Of a DNA stretch of 64,000 nt, positions 43,647-54,922 are shown in pieces. Below the pieces are notes generated by a model. It did not search any database. It worked only from the letters and a program-made list of their open reading frames with translations, and had not been told where the DNA came from. Source of the stretch: Anaspis maculata (lineage: Eukaryota > Arthropoda > Insecta > Coleoptera > Scraptiidae); contig OX421965.1 in the NCBI GenBank assembly GCA_949128115.1, positions 5,137,253 through 5,201,252 of the forward strand, given 5' to 3'. Position 1 is the first letter of the stretch. Each line of letters begins with the position of its first letter. The translations under genes were made by a program, and so were the position numbers.

Positions 43647-46019
43647 CTAAATTCAGAACCTTTGTAAAAAGTGTCAGAGTCAGTCGAAATGAATTCTAAG
43701 GAATTTGGTACCTACATTTTAGTTCTTTTTTTTTTAGAGAGAAGTCTAGGGTTTGAGCTCAAAACTAAGACATTTATCACTTTAAATGTCTTAGTTTGGA
43801 GCTTCAAGTGCCGAAACGCGCGTCGACCAATAAAAATATTTAAAACCTGTGGCAAGACTTTGAGAAAACATCAACACCTTTATTCATCAATTTGCTTAGA
43901 AGATCTATATTTTTTCGATTTTTTGCTTCTTCCCTAGATAAGACCGTGTATATCCAACGTAAATGTTGACTTCAATAGCGTTACCTCCAGTCATCCACAT
44001 CATCATAAACCATTAAACAAAACTGCAGTGAGTCCAAAATACCAGGATCATTTGTAAAAAAAAAACTCCCACAAATTCAAGAGAGCCCCATACCATTCAT
44101 AAGCCACTATCAGTGGAAACAAAATGCAGTTCTCAAGGAGTTCGGATTTGTATGTTGATTTTTTGTTTTCTCAGTCTTACCACAAGTTTTTGTAGGGAAG
44201 CTGTTTGTTTGTTTTTATAGCAGAAACGAGTACTGACTCATGCTGATTCATCTTACCCTGTTTGTTTTCTTGTTCGTGGTGTAATACCGAACCAACTATA
44301 AATATATTGAATTGAATTGAATTTACTCACAGATTTCTAAAATTTTGAGGTTATCCCAAAGTCGTCCTTCATCACAAGAATGTTTCTACATTTTTGCGAG
44401 ATTGGAATTGAGAAAAAACTTTCCCTTTCAAAAGTACTTGTCCCATCGATTTTGGAGAATTTATCACAATTCATTTGAATAACAGCTTTTATTAGGTAAC
44501 GGAGCATTTGAATATTGTGACAGATTCTCCAGAATTTATGAGGCAAGTACTTTTCGAAGGGGGTAGTTTTTAATTGGAGTAGTTTCTACAGAGATGGACA
44601 AAAAAAGGATCATTGATGCATCATACGTTTAATGTGACTGTTGAGATAAGATTTGCCGACACTCTGTGAGGTAGGTATGCAATGAAATCTTTAGTTATTA
44701 GGAGATGATTTTTGGGGATTGTAGGGGACAATTTTTAGAAGTGTTACTAGTGATGTTAGAATATTAAAAAGACATAAAATTGCTCACATGTTCAAGATCT
44801 CGAAGTCACCCTTAACCCCTATTATAGAGGGATGATTCCTCGGATGATTCCAAAACATCCTCACAATGTTGAAAAGTTCAGGATAGTATCATAATCAAGA
44901 TAAAAAAATTATTGTCTTTATGTTTGATCGTTTGGGAGATACAGCCTTCGAACTTTGTAAGTAAAACAACCCTTGACAAAAATGGAAGAAACGGGGTTGC
45001 AATGATCTAAAGGGAACTGGATTGATACTGATGGTTCATTTGAACCGCCCTGTGATGATGCAGGTGTGAGGTATCGGGAGAACGTGTCCTGTTTGGAACA
45101 GACTGCAAAGGGGGTTGCAGACGTTCACAACAGACTGCAAAGGGTGTTGCAGACGTTCACAGGGGGTAGCGTTTCTGATGGTCAGTGGGATCAAATTCGA
45201 TTAAGGGTTATTTTTGTAGATCAAAGTTATGCACTTCTACCACATTTGAGCCAAGAACATTTGAACTGGCAGCATGGCATTTTGCAGCCAGAGGAATTAA
45301 CTATTCGGCGTGACCAAATTCTTTGAAATCGGTTGATTTTTCGACGAGATTTTTAATCTTGAAGTAGCGTAAAATTTTTGGGTGGACCAATTCAATACGG
45401 CGCCGGCGCCGGCGATTGCATGGAATTTGGTTCACCTTTTGACCGTCAGAAACGTGACAGTGGCTGGGATATTTGGCTTTGGTTCAGTTGGTATGACACA
45501 CGACTCGTGACAGACGCACTGGGGCACAAAACAAATGACAGGCATTTCCAGTGGTTAACAGACAACGTGGTGATGGATGATGGATGAATAATGAAATTAT
45601 TGTTAGCGACGTTAGCGTAGATAATGCTAGCGTAACAAAATGTCAGATGCTGCCTGTAAAAAATGGCGTGATTGACAGAAGGTTTGACGTTTTCCATTAC
45701 TAATATAGACAAACTGAAAGTTCATAGGTCAAAACGCCCTCTACATGCAATCACCCTATTGATCACCTGTTTATTTTGACACGGCTTTCAGTATCTCAAA
45801 GCGTCCATTGTTGAACCAAAGTAGATAAATAAATACCTTTTTGATGCTGGTTACGTATATTTATAATTATTATTCAAGAGAAACATAACTCAGGTTCCGA
45901 GCTCCGGTACGGCGAGTGCTACAAGTTTATCAACTCCGATTGTCACAAAAGTAGGTAGATAGCTCCATAAAATTATCATAGGCAAATTATCTCGATAGAA
46001 ACGTTTAAGAAAACGGGTA
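43647..46019. other. Intergenic, mostly featureless
   Basis: No gene is supported. Contents: a small hairpin actaagacattt/aaatgtcttagt near 43767-43797; a tandem duplication at 45096-45165; a gcgccggcgccggc palindrome at 45402-45415; and a repeat copy at 45905-46015 related to 28680. Confidence 0.4.
45096..45165 (+). repeat. Two-copy tandem duplication of about 33 bp
   Basis: acagactgcaaaggg followed by gttgcagacgttcac occurs twice back to back with one or two differences. Confidence 0.85.
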
Positions 46020-46029
46020 GTATCACTGA

Positions 46030-46130
46030 AAAAAAAGCATAAGCATTTGCTTGGATTTCATAGGCGTTGCCAGGGAAAGTCTGCTTAGCAACTCCTCAAA
46101 AATATAAACATATGCCTATGCTTATTTTTT
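46030..46130. mobile_element. Short hairpin MITE
   Basis: aaaaagcataagca at about 46033 pairs with atgcctatgcttatttttt at about 46107. Confidence 0.45.
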
Positions 46131-46166
46131 ATCAATACTTCCCAATATTTTGTTGACTAGGTTATA

Positions 46167-47616
46167 CAGGTGTTCCGAAATTAGACCGCAATATTTGACC
46201 AGATTATTCTACGTCAAAAAATATGGAGAAAAGTTCCACTAAACATGGGTCGGATAAGGGAGCTAGAGCGCCTTCAAGGGGGAAACCTGATGATGGTTTT
46301 TTGCAAATTTCTCCAAAACTTACCAAGATAAAATGACGGATGACGGGATTTGGGTTGATCACTACATGTTATAAGCCTGAAGTAATTCTGCGAAGAAGAC
46401 TTCCACATATCATCAGGGACGTCCAACAAAGGTTCCCACCTTTGTGACATGGAGGGATGAATTTAGCTAATTTTTTTTTGTTCATGACTTTTTCTGAATT
46501 TTGATAAAAAAATCTGGAAAATCAAGGTTAAAAATGAAGTTCTCTTGTTCTATTTCGATTCGACGCACCGTTTCCGAGATAAACCACTCCAAAGAAAGCT
46601 TTACTTGAAATTCTCCTGAAAAATCCCCAAATTCCGAGTACAGAAATCAGAGTAATAGCACCAACTGTGTTTTCTTGGACAAAAACAAGAAGAAACGTTA
46701 CAATGAAAATGGGTCGGAAATGCTTTCATGCACCGTCGAAAGCAGCAATGTGAAACAATCTGATTTGGTTTCAAGTTGGAGAGGAGAATAGATGGTGCTA
46801 TTGGGGAAGCTGTTCAGGCGAGATGATAGTTCCAGGGCTTCCAGCGGCCAGGTTCAGATGTATCTAATGTTGCTGCCAAAATTTCTGTATTATCATGGAC
46901 ACTCGAAAATTATAAAATACCTTAGGCTAAGGTCATTGTAGTAGAGTATAAATAAACTAAACTAAACTAAACTTTCTAGGAGACCTCGAGCCCCTAGAGC
47001 GCGATTGATTTTATCTCGGCAAGTTACCCTTCCAAAGAGCTCTGAGTTCTCTAAGGAGCATTTCCAACCCACCTTTATGAAAACATTTCTTTCCGTTTTT
47101 GGTCCAAGACAACACAGTTGGTGTTATTGCTGTGATTTTTGTAATCGGAACTTGGAAATTTGAGGAGAATTTCAGGTGAAGTTTTCTTTGAAGTGACTTA
47201 TTTCGAAAACGGTGCGTCTGATCGAAATAGTAGAAGAAGACCTTATTTCCGTGAAACTCATATTTTCTAATCAAAATCCAGAAAAGTCATGAACAAAAAA
47301 AAAATGGAGCTGAATTCATCTCCCGTTCCCCCTTTCCCTTTGTTGGACGTCCCTGATGAAATGTGGGAATCTTTCTTACAGCATTACCTCAGGCTTATAA
47401 CATGTAGTGGTCAAACCAAATTTCGTCATTCTATCTTGACAAGTTTTGAAGAAATTTGGAAAAAACCTCGGAAAAAACATCATCAGGTTTCCCTCTTGAA
47501 TGAGCTCTAGCTCCCTTAGGGGGCATTATTCGACCTATGTTTATTTAAACTCTTTTGCATATTTTTTGCCGTAGAATAAGCTGGTGAAATATTGCGGTCT
47601 AATTTCGGAACACCTG
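46167..47616. mobile_element. 1.45-kb foldback, TA-flanked CAGGTGTTCCG ends
   Basis: TA then CAGGTGTTCCGAAATTAGAC on the left is mirrored by tctaatttcggaacacctg then TA on the right. The arms of about 600 bp include gggaaacctgatgatg against catcatcaggtttccc. The centre holds unrelated sequence ending in an aaact repeat near 46950-46970, possibly the tail of an older retroelement. Confidence 0.8.
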
Positions 47617-47981
47617 TATAAACAGTAATAATAACAGCTCCAGAAAATAGTTTATTCCTACTACTGATAGTATGTAGGTACTCAAAAAAAAAACATACAG
47701 ACATCAACTAACATTAGACATTATGTATCAAACATATTTTCGTTATAGCCGTAGCCGTAGGAAAACAAAAATATACAAGGCATCCGGTTTTTATTAATCG
47801 AGCAGATTTTGACTTCCGATGTAACATCAACAAAAATGAGGGGACTTTAGAAAATCAGTTCAAAAAACGCATGGCAGATACAACCCTTGATGAAAAGAAA
47901 TAACGAAAACATCGATGTACACTTTTGTCCCAAAGTTTTCCAATTTTTCCTATCTTAATGTATGATACACCGATAACAATA
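47617..47981. other. Intergenic, no feature
   Basis: No gene or repeat structure that I can support. Confidence 0.35.
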
Positions 47982-48562
47982 CAGGTGTTTCAGCGATGAA
48001 AGCAAAGAATCCAATTGTTAGCAGATCTCGTCAAAATATAACGAAAACTTACATCCTATTTTGCAAAGTTTGGTCTAATGACGAAGATACAGCCTTTCAA
48101 AGTTCACTTTTTCCGGATTCCAAAAATCTGTATCTCAGGAAATTTCACAAGAAATTAGCTTAAATTTAGCAGGGTCTGATTTGTCGAAGCTATTTATCAA
48201 CCTGCCAAATTTTGAAAGAATCCAACCAGTTGCGTAGGAGTTATGTGGAAGCACCTCAAGTTAACTTTTCCTCGGATGCTGCTAGATTAATTACCCTCAT
48301 AACTCCTACGCCACTTGATGGATTCTTTCAAAATTTGGTAGGTCGGTAGATAGTTTCGACAAACCAGTTAACTAATGCCAAGTTTAGGTTAATTTCGTGA
48401 AAACGTTACAGAGTTAAAAATTTCTGAAATATGAAAAAAGTGAACTTGAAGGACTGTAACTTCGTCATTAGGCCGAACTTTGCAAAATGGTATATAGGTT
48501 CCGTCATATTTTCACGGGATCTACCCACATTTGATTTTTGCTATGAGAGCTGAAACACCCTG
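47982..48562. mobile_element. Foldback, TA-flanked CAGGTGTTTCAGC ends
   Basis: Left CAGGTGTTTCAGC pairs with right GCTGAAACACCCTG, both flanked by TA. Arms of about 270 bp meet near 48270, e.g. gttgcgtaggagttatg against cataactcctacgcc. Confidence 0.8.
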
Positions 48563-48726
48563 TACAGTGCTCCCGATAGTGCTGCTTGCAATAAGTCACC
48601 TGCATAAAAGTGCTTTCTCAAAGTGATACACATTCACTTATAATTTATATGAATGCTTACCTAAATGGATAGAAACTTTTTGCTGCAAAAGCCTATGCCT
48701 AATTTTCCAACATGTAAGAGCCTATA

Positions 48727-49239
48727 CAGGGTGGTCCAACGAAAACACAACAGAGGGGTTTTTGGGAATTTCATCTAATTTTTTTGAAAAAGGCTCGGAC
48801 AGGTCGATTTTGATATCGAGGGGGAAATCTGAAACATACATTGGCGAATTTCCATCTTCATCCCTCTTGCCCTCACCCACCCCCACTTTGAAATTTCGAA
48901 TGACACCACCTATTTTGCGATACATCTAATTAAACAGAATTCAATTCTGTTTCTGAAGGAATAGTTATAACATTTCCAACCCCACCCTCTCCTTCCTCAA
49001 ATTCGTTGAGTTCCCAATCCAATATTCTCAACCTCTTAGTTCTCTTTCTCCATTACAGTCAACGTCATTCTGCAACAGCATCGAGAGAGAAAATTTTCCG
49101 TGTAAAAAGCACAACGGTGGTGGTGTCATTCGAAATTTCAAAGTTGAGGTGGGTGGGGGTAAGGGGCCAAAGAAAACAATTTGCAATAGGTGTATGTTTA
49201 AGATGTCACCGTCGATATAAAAATCCACGCTTCTTTCAG

Positions 49240-49270
<31 letters not shown>

Positions 49271-49314
49271 GAAATACTCAAAACCTCTCCTGTTGTTTTT
49301 GTTGGGCCACCTTA
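48727..49314. mobile_element. Foldback, CAGGGTGGTCCAAC end, with A30 tract
   Basis: Left cagggtggtccaac pairs with right gttgggccacctta. Arms include accccactttgaaatttc against gaaatttcaaagttgagg. A run of 30 A occurs at 49240-49269 in the right arm, where the left arm has only a short T-run near 48778. The Lys-rich reading frames across it are artefacts. Confidence 0.75.
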
Positions 49315-49379
49315 TTGCTACCTCAACCGTTCCTAAACTAATAATTGCACAAAATAGCATTCTACTAAAAGTTGAAGAA

Positions 49380-49758
49380 GCGGTAGTTATTATACAGGCG
49401 AATCAAAATTTGGTTTTCAGTCCCTACTTACTTCAGTCTACTTATTATTATATATAGTCTAAAACTTCCTGCATCTATGATGCGTCATTTTACCATCATC
49501 ATGGTAGTCTGTACCGTATTATTCCTGTATTATGCACAAAATTCACACATTCTCCTTGAAAACATACATAACTATTCAACAAAATAATTTTTGTCCTCGG
49601 CAACGGGCAATACGTTGTCTACAAGAAGGTTTTAACGCTGAATTCAGGGAAATTTTATGTTAGGTACCTAATTTAAAAGATTGCCAGAAATAAAGAAGAA
49701 TGAACGTTGTGGCCTTAAGGTATGTATGCAGCCGTTACTGAGTCGGCAATGCAAAAAT
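49380..49758. repeat. Downstream flank duplicated with the odorant receptor
   Basis: This non-coding stretch resembles 63170-63539 (for example ggcaacgggcaa, the acgttgtctacaa segment and cagccgttactgagtcggc against caaccgttactgagtcggc). It shows that the receptor duplication carried its 3' flank along. Confidence 0.75.
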
Positions 49759-52700
49759 TCACTGGAACTGTTCAACTGTTGCAAGAAGTGACGTCAGAGA
49801 ATATATGGTTTTAACCATCTATAATGCCAATCCATGAAGAGAAATAAAGCATACAATCAAGAGATTATCATTCACTATGGTGTTGTCAACTTACACTCAC
49901 TCCGAAATCGTAGTTGAGTATAATATTTGGCGTGACTTGCATCTGGAACTCTCTGGTGGCACTCAAAATCAAGAGCATCGTTTTTTGGTTCCTCGTATCC
50001 ATGGCCCACCATTCCCATTCTTCTACGGCAGACGTCAACTTTTGGGTCTGGAAAAAAAATTATATTAAGAAGAGCTTTCAACAACAAATATCAGGTTCGA
50101 CATACAGCTTCTTCGCTATTTTGTCCGCTAATGATCAAACCAACGAACATCCCCACTGCATTAAAGCTCATGAGCGTCGGAAAAAGCGCGTTGCTCAGGG
50201 TAAGCTCGAAATATCCGAGTTTGTACTGAAAATTATTTCTACTGTTTGAGTGTCGAACAACATTTTTCGTAATCGTTCCGTTAGATAAGAGAAAACTTGA
50301 ATTTCTTGTGAATTTAGACACTACTTTTGACCACCAACCACCACTTACCACTTCTTGAGTGTATTAAGTGAAGCTTACAGCGCAAATGCATATTGATATT
50401 GGACTCGTGATAGGCGTCAGAGTCTCTTATAGGCTAAATCGAAGAGATATAAAATTTATCTGATCTGATTTGATTTCTTTAGTACACCCTGTAAATGTAC
50501 AATGTAGCGTTTTGGCTTTGCAATATTATTTGCAATCTACGGTTCAAGGGAAAGAGTTTAAGACCATCACCGCAAATATATAGCTTGAAGGATTCTCAAG
50601 CAATCTCATTCCGAATTTTTTTTGTCACATCGAAATTTTAGTTTTTTGAGTCAAGTGGCCATGGAGCTCTTACGACGATGACTCTCGCTTCCAGAAGCTC
50701 CATCTCAAAGACCATAGGTCGCAGAAAGTCAAGTTAAGAACCCAACTGTAGAGAATTTCATTGGCTTCAAATTGACTTCCTAGATCTTTTGCTCTGAGAT
50801 GACTCAAAATTAAGATATCCGGCAAAAACCACGCTGGTGCACTTCTTGTTGATGATGGTGACATGACGCCGACATTTCCGAAAATGTTGGAACCTGAACT
50901 ACACAGATCGTTTAAAGCTAGTTTCCAGCCTTTATTGAACAATTATTTTCTTACATTGAGTTGATTTTTGCTCCCTGGCACCTGGGCTATTAGTAAAGAC
51001 TGAAAAAATCTCTGTCTCTGTCTTTGATCAGAAAATTGAGGTTCTGTTCCAATTTTGATGAGGATGCTCTCAAGGCTTGCGGAATAAAGCGTTATACCCA
51101 TCATAGGCAAAAAATGATCAGCTGATAAATGGAGCTCGGAAATTTGATTCCAATGAAAACCTTTCTCAAGACAGACAGAGTAAAACGTTATTATATCATC
51201 GTCAAAAAAGTATCGATAAACGAAACGCAAGAAACGATTGATTACCGTCCGTGATAATTTGTGAAACGTCTCTAGTTGAGAAGGTGACGTTGATTTCCAA
51301 TTTTGATATGAGCGTTCCCTAGACGTTCGAATAAGTGGAGCGTTGACTATTGCGGAAAAATTATCGTCATGAAATGGGAATTGAGAAACGTTTGATTTAG
51401 ACTATTTGATCAACTTGAGTGTCAAGCGTTACATTCCGTATTTACTTGAGGCCGGCGCCGGCGGGTTTCCCCAAAGCGTTCGATTTCACGTTTTCAACAC
51501 GTTTCATTTGATGCCTTTGAAACGCTGAAGGTGACGTCTCATGATCGTTCATTGCGCGTTCTGAACACAACTGATTTGACCTTTTAAAGACGTTTTGAAA
51601 CTTAGAAACTGACATGTCTTGAATGATTTCCCAGTCGATTTGAAATAATTCTTGATGAGGCGCTCCATGCATATAATGCTTGCAGAAAAAAATTGTACCC
51701 GCCGGAGATCGATCCCGCGACCTCTGGAGTGGTAGTTGAACGCGCTAACTACCACACCGCAAGCTCTTCCCCGAATCTTTTCGATGTGAAAGATGCTAGC
51801 GAGGTATGTGTCAACTCTCAACACCCCGTGAAACGCTCCCATTTTTGGCATTTTTCAATCTTGTAATACTTATGAGTAATTTCAAATCGTCTTTCATTCT
51901 TCTTTGATCACAATTTTCTCAACTAAGTAGGGGAAGGTTACTTAAAATGGGATACTTAAGGTTTGAACCCTTAGAAATAATAGCTGGATAAAGCAAACCT
52001 CATCTAATTATGTCTAATTAATCCTTGCTCTGTTTTATATCATAACCCCAAAGAGTTTTTGGAACGAAAATGTATTTTCCGAAATATAACTATTTTTCCA
52101 AGAAATGTGCAAGTATCCCATTTTAGGGAACCCATACGGTAAAACGGGATACCTCATATCCTTAAAATGGGATAGTAAATGAACTTGATAGATTTGACTA
52201 GTCTATTAGGAATATGATAACCAGACATCCAAATTCCAAGTTTTTATTATGGAAACTACTAGGTAGGTATAACAGACATATAAAATATGAACATCAACAA
52301 CCATTCTTAGGTAACAAGACAAAAGCAAAATAAACATTCTTAAATTATGCATAAGACAAGAAAAGAGAAAAAAAGAAAAAATCAGACTTCGAGGCAGAAG
52401 TCACAAAGAAAATCTTCTCCTTCTTCATCTGCCCTGGCGCAGGCATCATGAACCCACCTTCTGCACCCCACGCATCTGGGATATCCCGTTTTACGGGACG
52501 ACAAAAATCCCGTTTTACCCGAACACTCATATTTGACATTCGAAATTTTTTTTCACGTAACCCCAAAATAATTCAAAAAAACTTGTTGGTCAAATCAATA
52601 GTTCATATCTTGGCTTGAGGTAATTAAATAATGAACATGTTCTCTCTATCACTTCGCACGCAATTCTTACTAATATGAACCCTTGATATTAGATCAGAAA

Positions 52701-54128
52701 ATCTGAAAACCATAAAACCTACCTGGTACGGCTCGCGCTTCAGCTGTCAACTCGAAAGTACGTTTGACCGTTGCATTAGACTAGAGCTTGAGTTTGGTGA
52801 ATATTGGGTTAGATGGCGATACTTGGTTTTGTCAGAACCTTTGGTATCCCGTTTTAGCTGAGTATCCCATTTTAAGTAACCTTCCCCTAGTATCAACAAC
52901 GTTAAGAATAAATGCCCTAGCTGTGCGATTTACTCCACCATTACCGCACACTGTGCGATTTACTTCACAGATTACGTCACGCTGTGGGTGAGGACTCGCT
53001 TCAATTTTCTATTTATACGATATTCATCACTAACGGTACTAGTCGTAGCTAAATAATATCAAATAATTTGAATACATATTAGGTACCTACCGAAAAATAG
53101 TACATTAGAATGGCCATTCCTACACTATAGCCGCCAGGTGCGAGAAGAGCAAAAAGTTGCTGGAGTACTTCGTTAGTTTTCACACCGAACCTTCAATGAA
53201 AATGACAAGCAATTGATATTAATGCGTTTTTGGAGCTGATAGAGTCTTCTCACTTGATTCCATCATTTTGGCGATTAACGCAAAACGCAATCCTCTTTTG
53301 TACCTCATCCTGGAATGCTTTGTCGGCATACAAACAACGGTCCTTGTCCTTATCCTCAGAACCAGTGAGAATTTGTCGATAGAGCTCTTCTAACAGAAAA
53401 GTTTGGTAGGTCATATTCTGCGCCCCGTACATTGTCAATATTGGATGCACCAATGCACAGTACCCCAAAGGAACCAAAGTCGATCTGTAAGCCAACGACA
53501 AAAACCAGGCCTGTTTCGGCCAATGTTCCTCGATCAGAACCACCGGAAACAGAAAGATTTTGTCGCTGGGTTTCGGATAAAGAACAACACAGCTAGCTAT
53601 CACCACTAACGACAGCAAGATGATTATGCAAGTTTTGTGAATTTTCAACTTATGTTCGATTTTCAGCCGTATCCTCTCGCCGCAACTGTCAAAGGTCCAG
53701 TAAGGGAAACATTTGAAGTTCTCCGTTGTAATTTTCATTTTCCACAAAATGCCAATTTCCGCCGCTATGGCCTTCAAAACATAGTTTTAAACGGAATAAG
53801 TCTGACTTGAATAGAATAGGCAGTGCTGCTACTTACATAAGGCTCGCCGAAGAATAATATCCCATAGCGCACATAATTCGATGGGTTTTCTTTGAAGTAG
53901 TATATTTGAACAGCGTATTTTATGAAGCAGAACATGAGATTGAGCCAGAGGATTATTCTTACTATTTTATATTTGAAAATGTCGCAAATCAAGAACCACT
54001 CGAACCACAAAGGATCGCCGGCTACGTTCAAATAATAATTAAAAAATCATAAGTAGGCAGTTTGAACACAGAAAATTACCTTGACCAAAGACGAAGTGTT
54101 TCTTCTCCTCAAACTTTAATTCGTCCAT
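49759..54128 (-). CDS. Odorant receptor (7tm_6 family), seven exons
   Basis: Exons on the minus strand: 54128-54080, 54021-53837, 53771-53254, 53190-53091, 50225-50106, 50047-49895 and 49818-49759. They total 1185 nt, 394 aa plus stop. All introns are GT-AG, phases 1, 0, 2, 0, 0, 0, and the last three introns in phase 0 fit the conserved C-terminal structure of insect chemoreceptors. Start is MDELKFEEKKHFVF, exon 2 opens with GDPLWFEWF, and exon 3 contains EEHWPKQAW and ends FCVNRQND. Exon 5 has GLIISGQNSEEA (the G-Q-x-x-SE region), exon 6 EEWEWWAMDTRNQK and exon 7 the terminal KTIYSLTSLL. Hydrophobic segments fall at about residues 36-58, 70-92, 124-143, 165-190, 262-284, 290-317 and 376-390. 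Intron 4 is 2865 nt against 58-76 nt for the others. Ors form ligand-gated channels with Orco in olfactory neurons; the ligand is unknown. A paralogue lies at 63540. No lesion was found, so it is probably functional. Confidence 0.9.
50226..51660. other. Intron 4 of the odorant receptor, part without assigned repeat
   Basis: It contains an isolated caccctgta terminus at 50483 and a ggccggcgccggcgg GC palindrome near 51451. Nothing coding is supported; the 76-100 codon frames show no family features. Confidence 0.4.
51684..51765 (-). mobile_element. tRNA-derived SINE-like sequence
   Basis: The minus strand reads gcggtgtggtagttagcgcg (box A-like), then gggatcgatctccggcgggt (box B-like) 30-odd bases later, then a run of seven T that could terminate Pol III. 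The acceptor stem does not close, so this is a tRNA-derived repeat and not a tRNA gene. It lies inside intron 4 of the odorant receptor, in the same orientation. Confidence 0.55.
51927..52890. mobile_element. 964-bp foldback in odorant receptor intron 4
   Basis: Left TAGGGGAAGGTTACTTAAAA and right TTTTAAGTAACCTTCCCCTA are perfect inverses. The subterminal parts repeat aaaatgggata or aaacgggata several times on both sides (51950, 52118, 52142, 52163 and inverted at 52480-52510, 52845-52870). It is non-coding. Confidence 0.85.
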
Positions 54129-54610
54129 TGTGACTTGACTTTTGAGGATGCAGCTCAAAAAGGAGGGTACCTACCTTGAATAAGTACTGACAACTTCAAG
54201 ACTAACTGATAGAATGCAGATTAGCCGCATAATAGGTATCTATTAGTAGTGATAGTGATTATCGAGGAGTCTCTCACTGGGTAAAAATTGTACAGTATTA
54301 TGCCAATTGCCGGCGATAACAGTATAAGTACCATATTCCCTTCATATTACCAGTTTATTGTATTTATTCCATGATTATTGCCATTATTGCCGTTTCATTA
54401 CCATTATTGCCGTGGTATTGCCGAATACCTACTCACAGAATAAAGTGGATTCATAATTAGCGATATTTCGCGGCGGAGTGGAGTGATCCTTAGGTAGGTA
54501 TACCTTGACCAATCACGGTGCGAGGATATTATGTGACATCATGAATGCATGCGAACCTACATAATTGGTTCGGTCAAAAAAAAAAAGGTTCGTTCCCGGG
54601 GCAAAAAATC
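54129..54610. other. Upstream region of the odorant receptor
   Basis: This is about 480 bp before the start codon. No unambiguous TATA box is seen. A palindromic ttattgccattattgccg-like tract is present near 54360-54425. It ends at the next foldback. Confidence 0.35.
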
Positions 54611-54922
54611 TTTAAGGACGGTGTTGAATTGGTATAATAAGCGTTGCAAAATCAATCCGTCTGGGTTTATTCCTTGGGGGATTTCTACCATTTTGGTCTC
54701 TTTCGAAAGCTGCAAGGATGTACTTTGGTTTGAGCCTATTGGCATGTCAAAAATCCGGAAATAAAAAAAATATTTTTGGATTTGGGAAATGCCAATGCGC
54801 TCAAACCAAAGTACATCCTTGCAGCTTTCGAAAGAGACCAAAATGGTGAAAATCCCTCAAGGAATAAACCCAGACGGATTGATTTCGCAACGCTCAATTG
54901 ACCAATTCAACTCCGTTCTTAA
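54611..54922. mobile_element. Near-perfect palindromic MITE
   Basis: Arms 54611-54745 and 54785-54922 are inverted copies with few mismatches: tttaaggacgg, ttgaattggt and tttcgaaagctgcaagg pair with ccttgcagctttcgaaa, accaattcaa and ccgttcttaa. The loop is about 40 bp. Confidence 0.85.

Noticed and set aside
45096..45165. Possible CRISPR-like or regulatory repeat
   Set aside because: It is a simple two-copy tandem duplication without spacers.
49006..49360. 111- and 110-codon frames with poly-Lys or poly-Phe runs
   Set aside because: They are created by the 30-base A tract in a foldback arm.
49895..49900. Alternative GTGAGT donor two codons earlier in odorant receptor exon 6
   Set aside because: The paralogue has GTGAAT at that position but keeps the GTAAGT donor, so the later donor is preferred.
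51684..51765. Possible functional tRNA on the minus strand
   Set aside because: Box A and B are present, but the acceptor stem does not pair and the anticodon arm is irregular; a SINE-like repeat is more likely.
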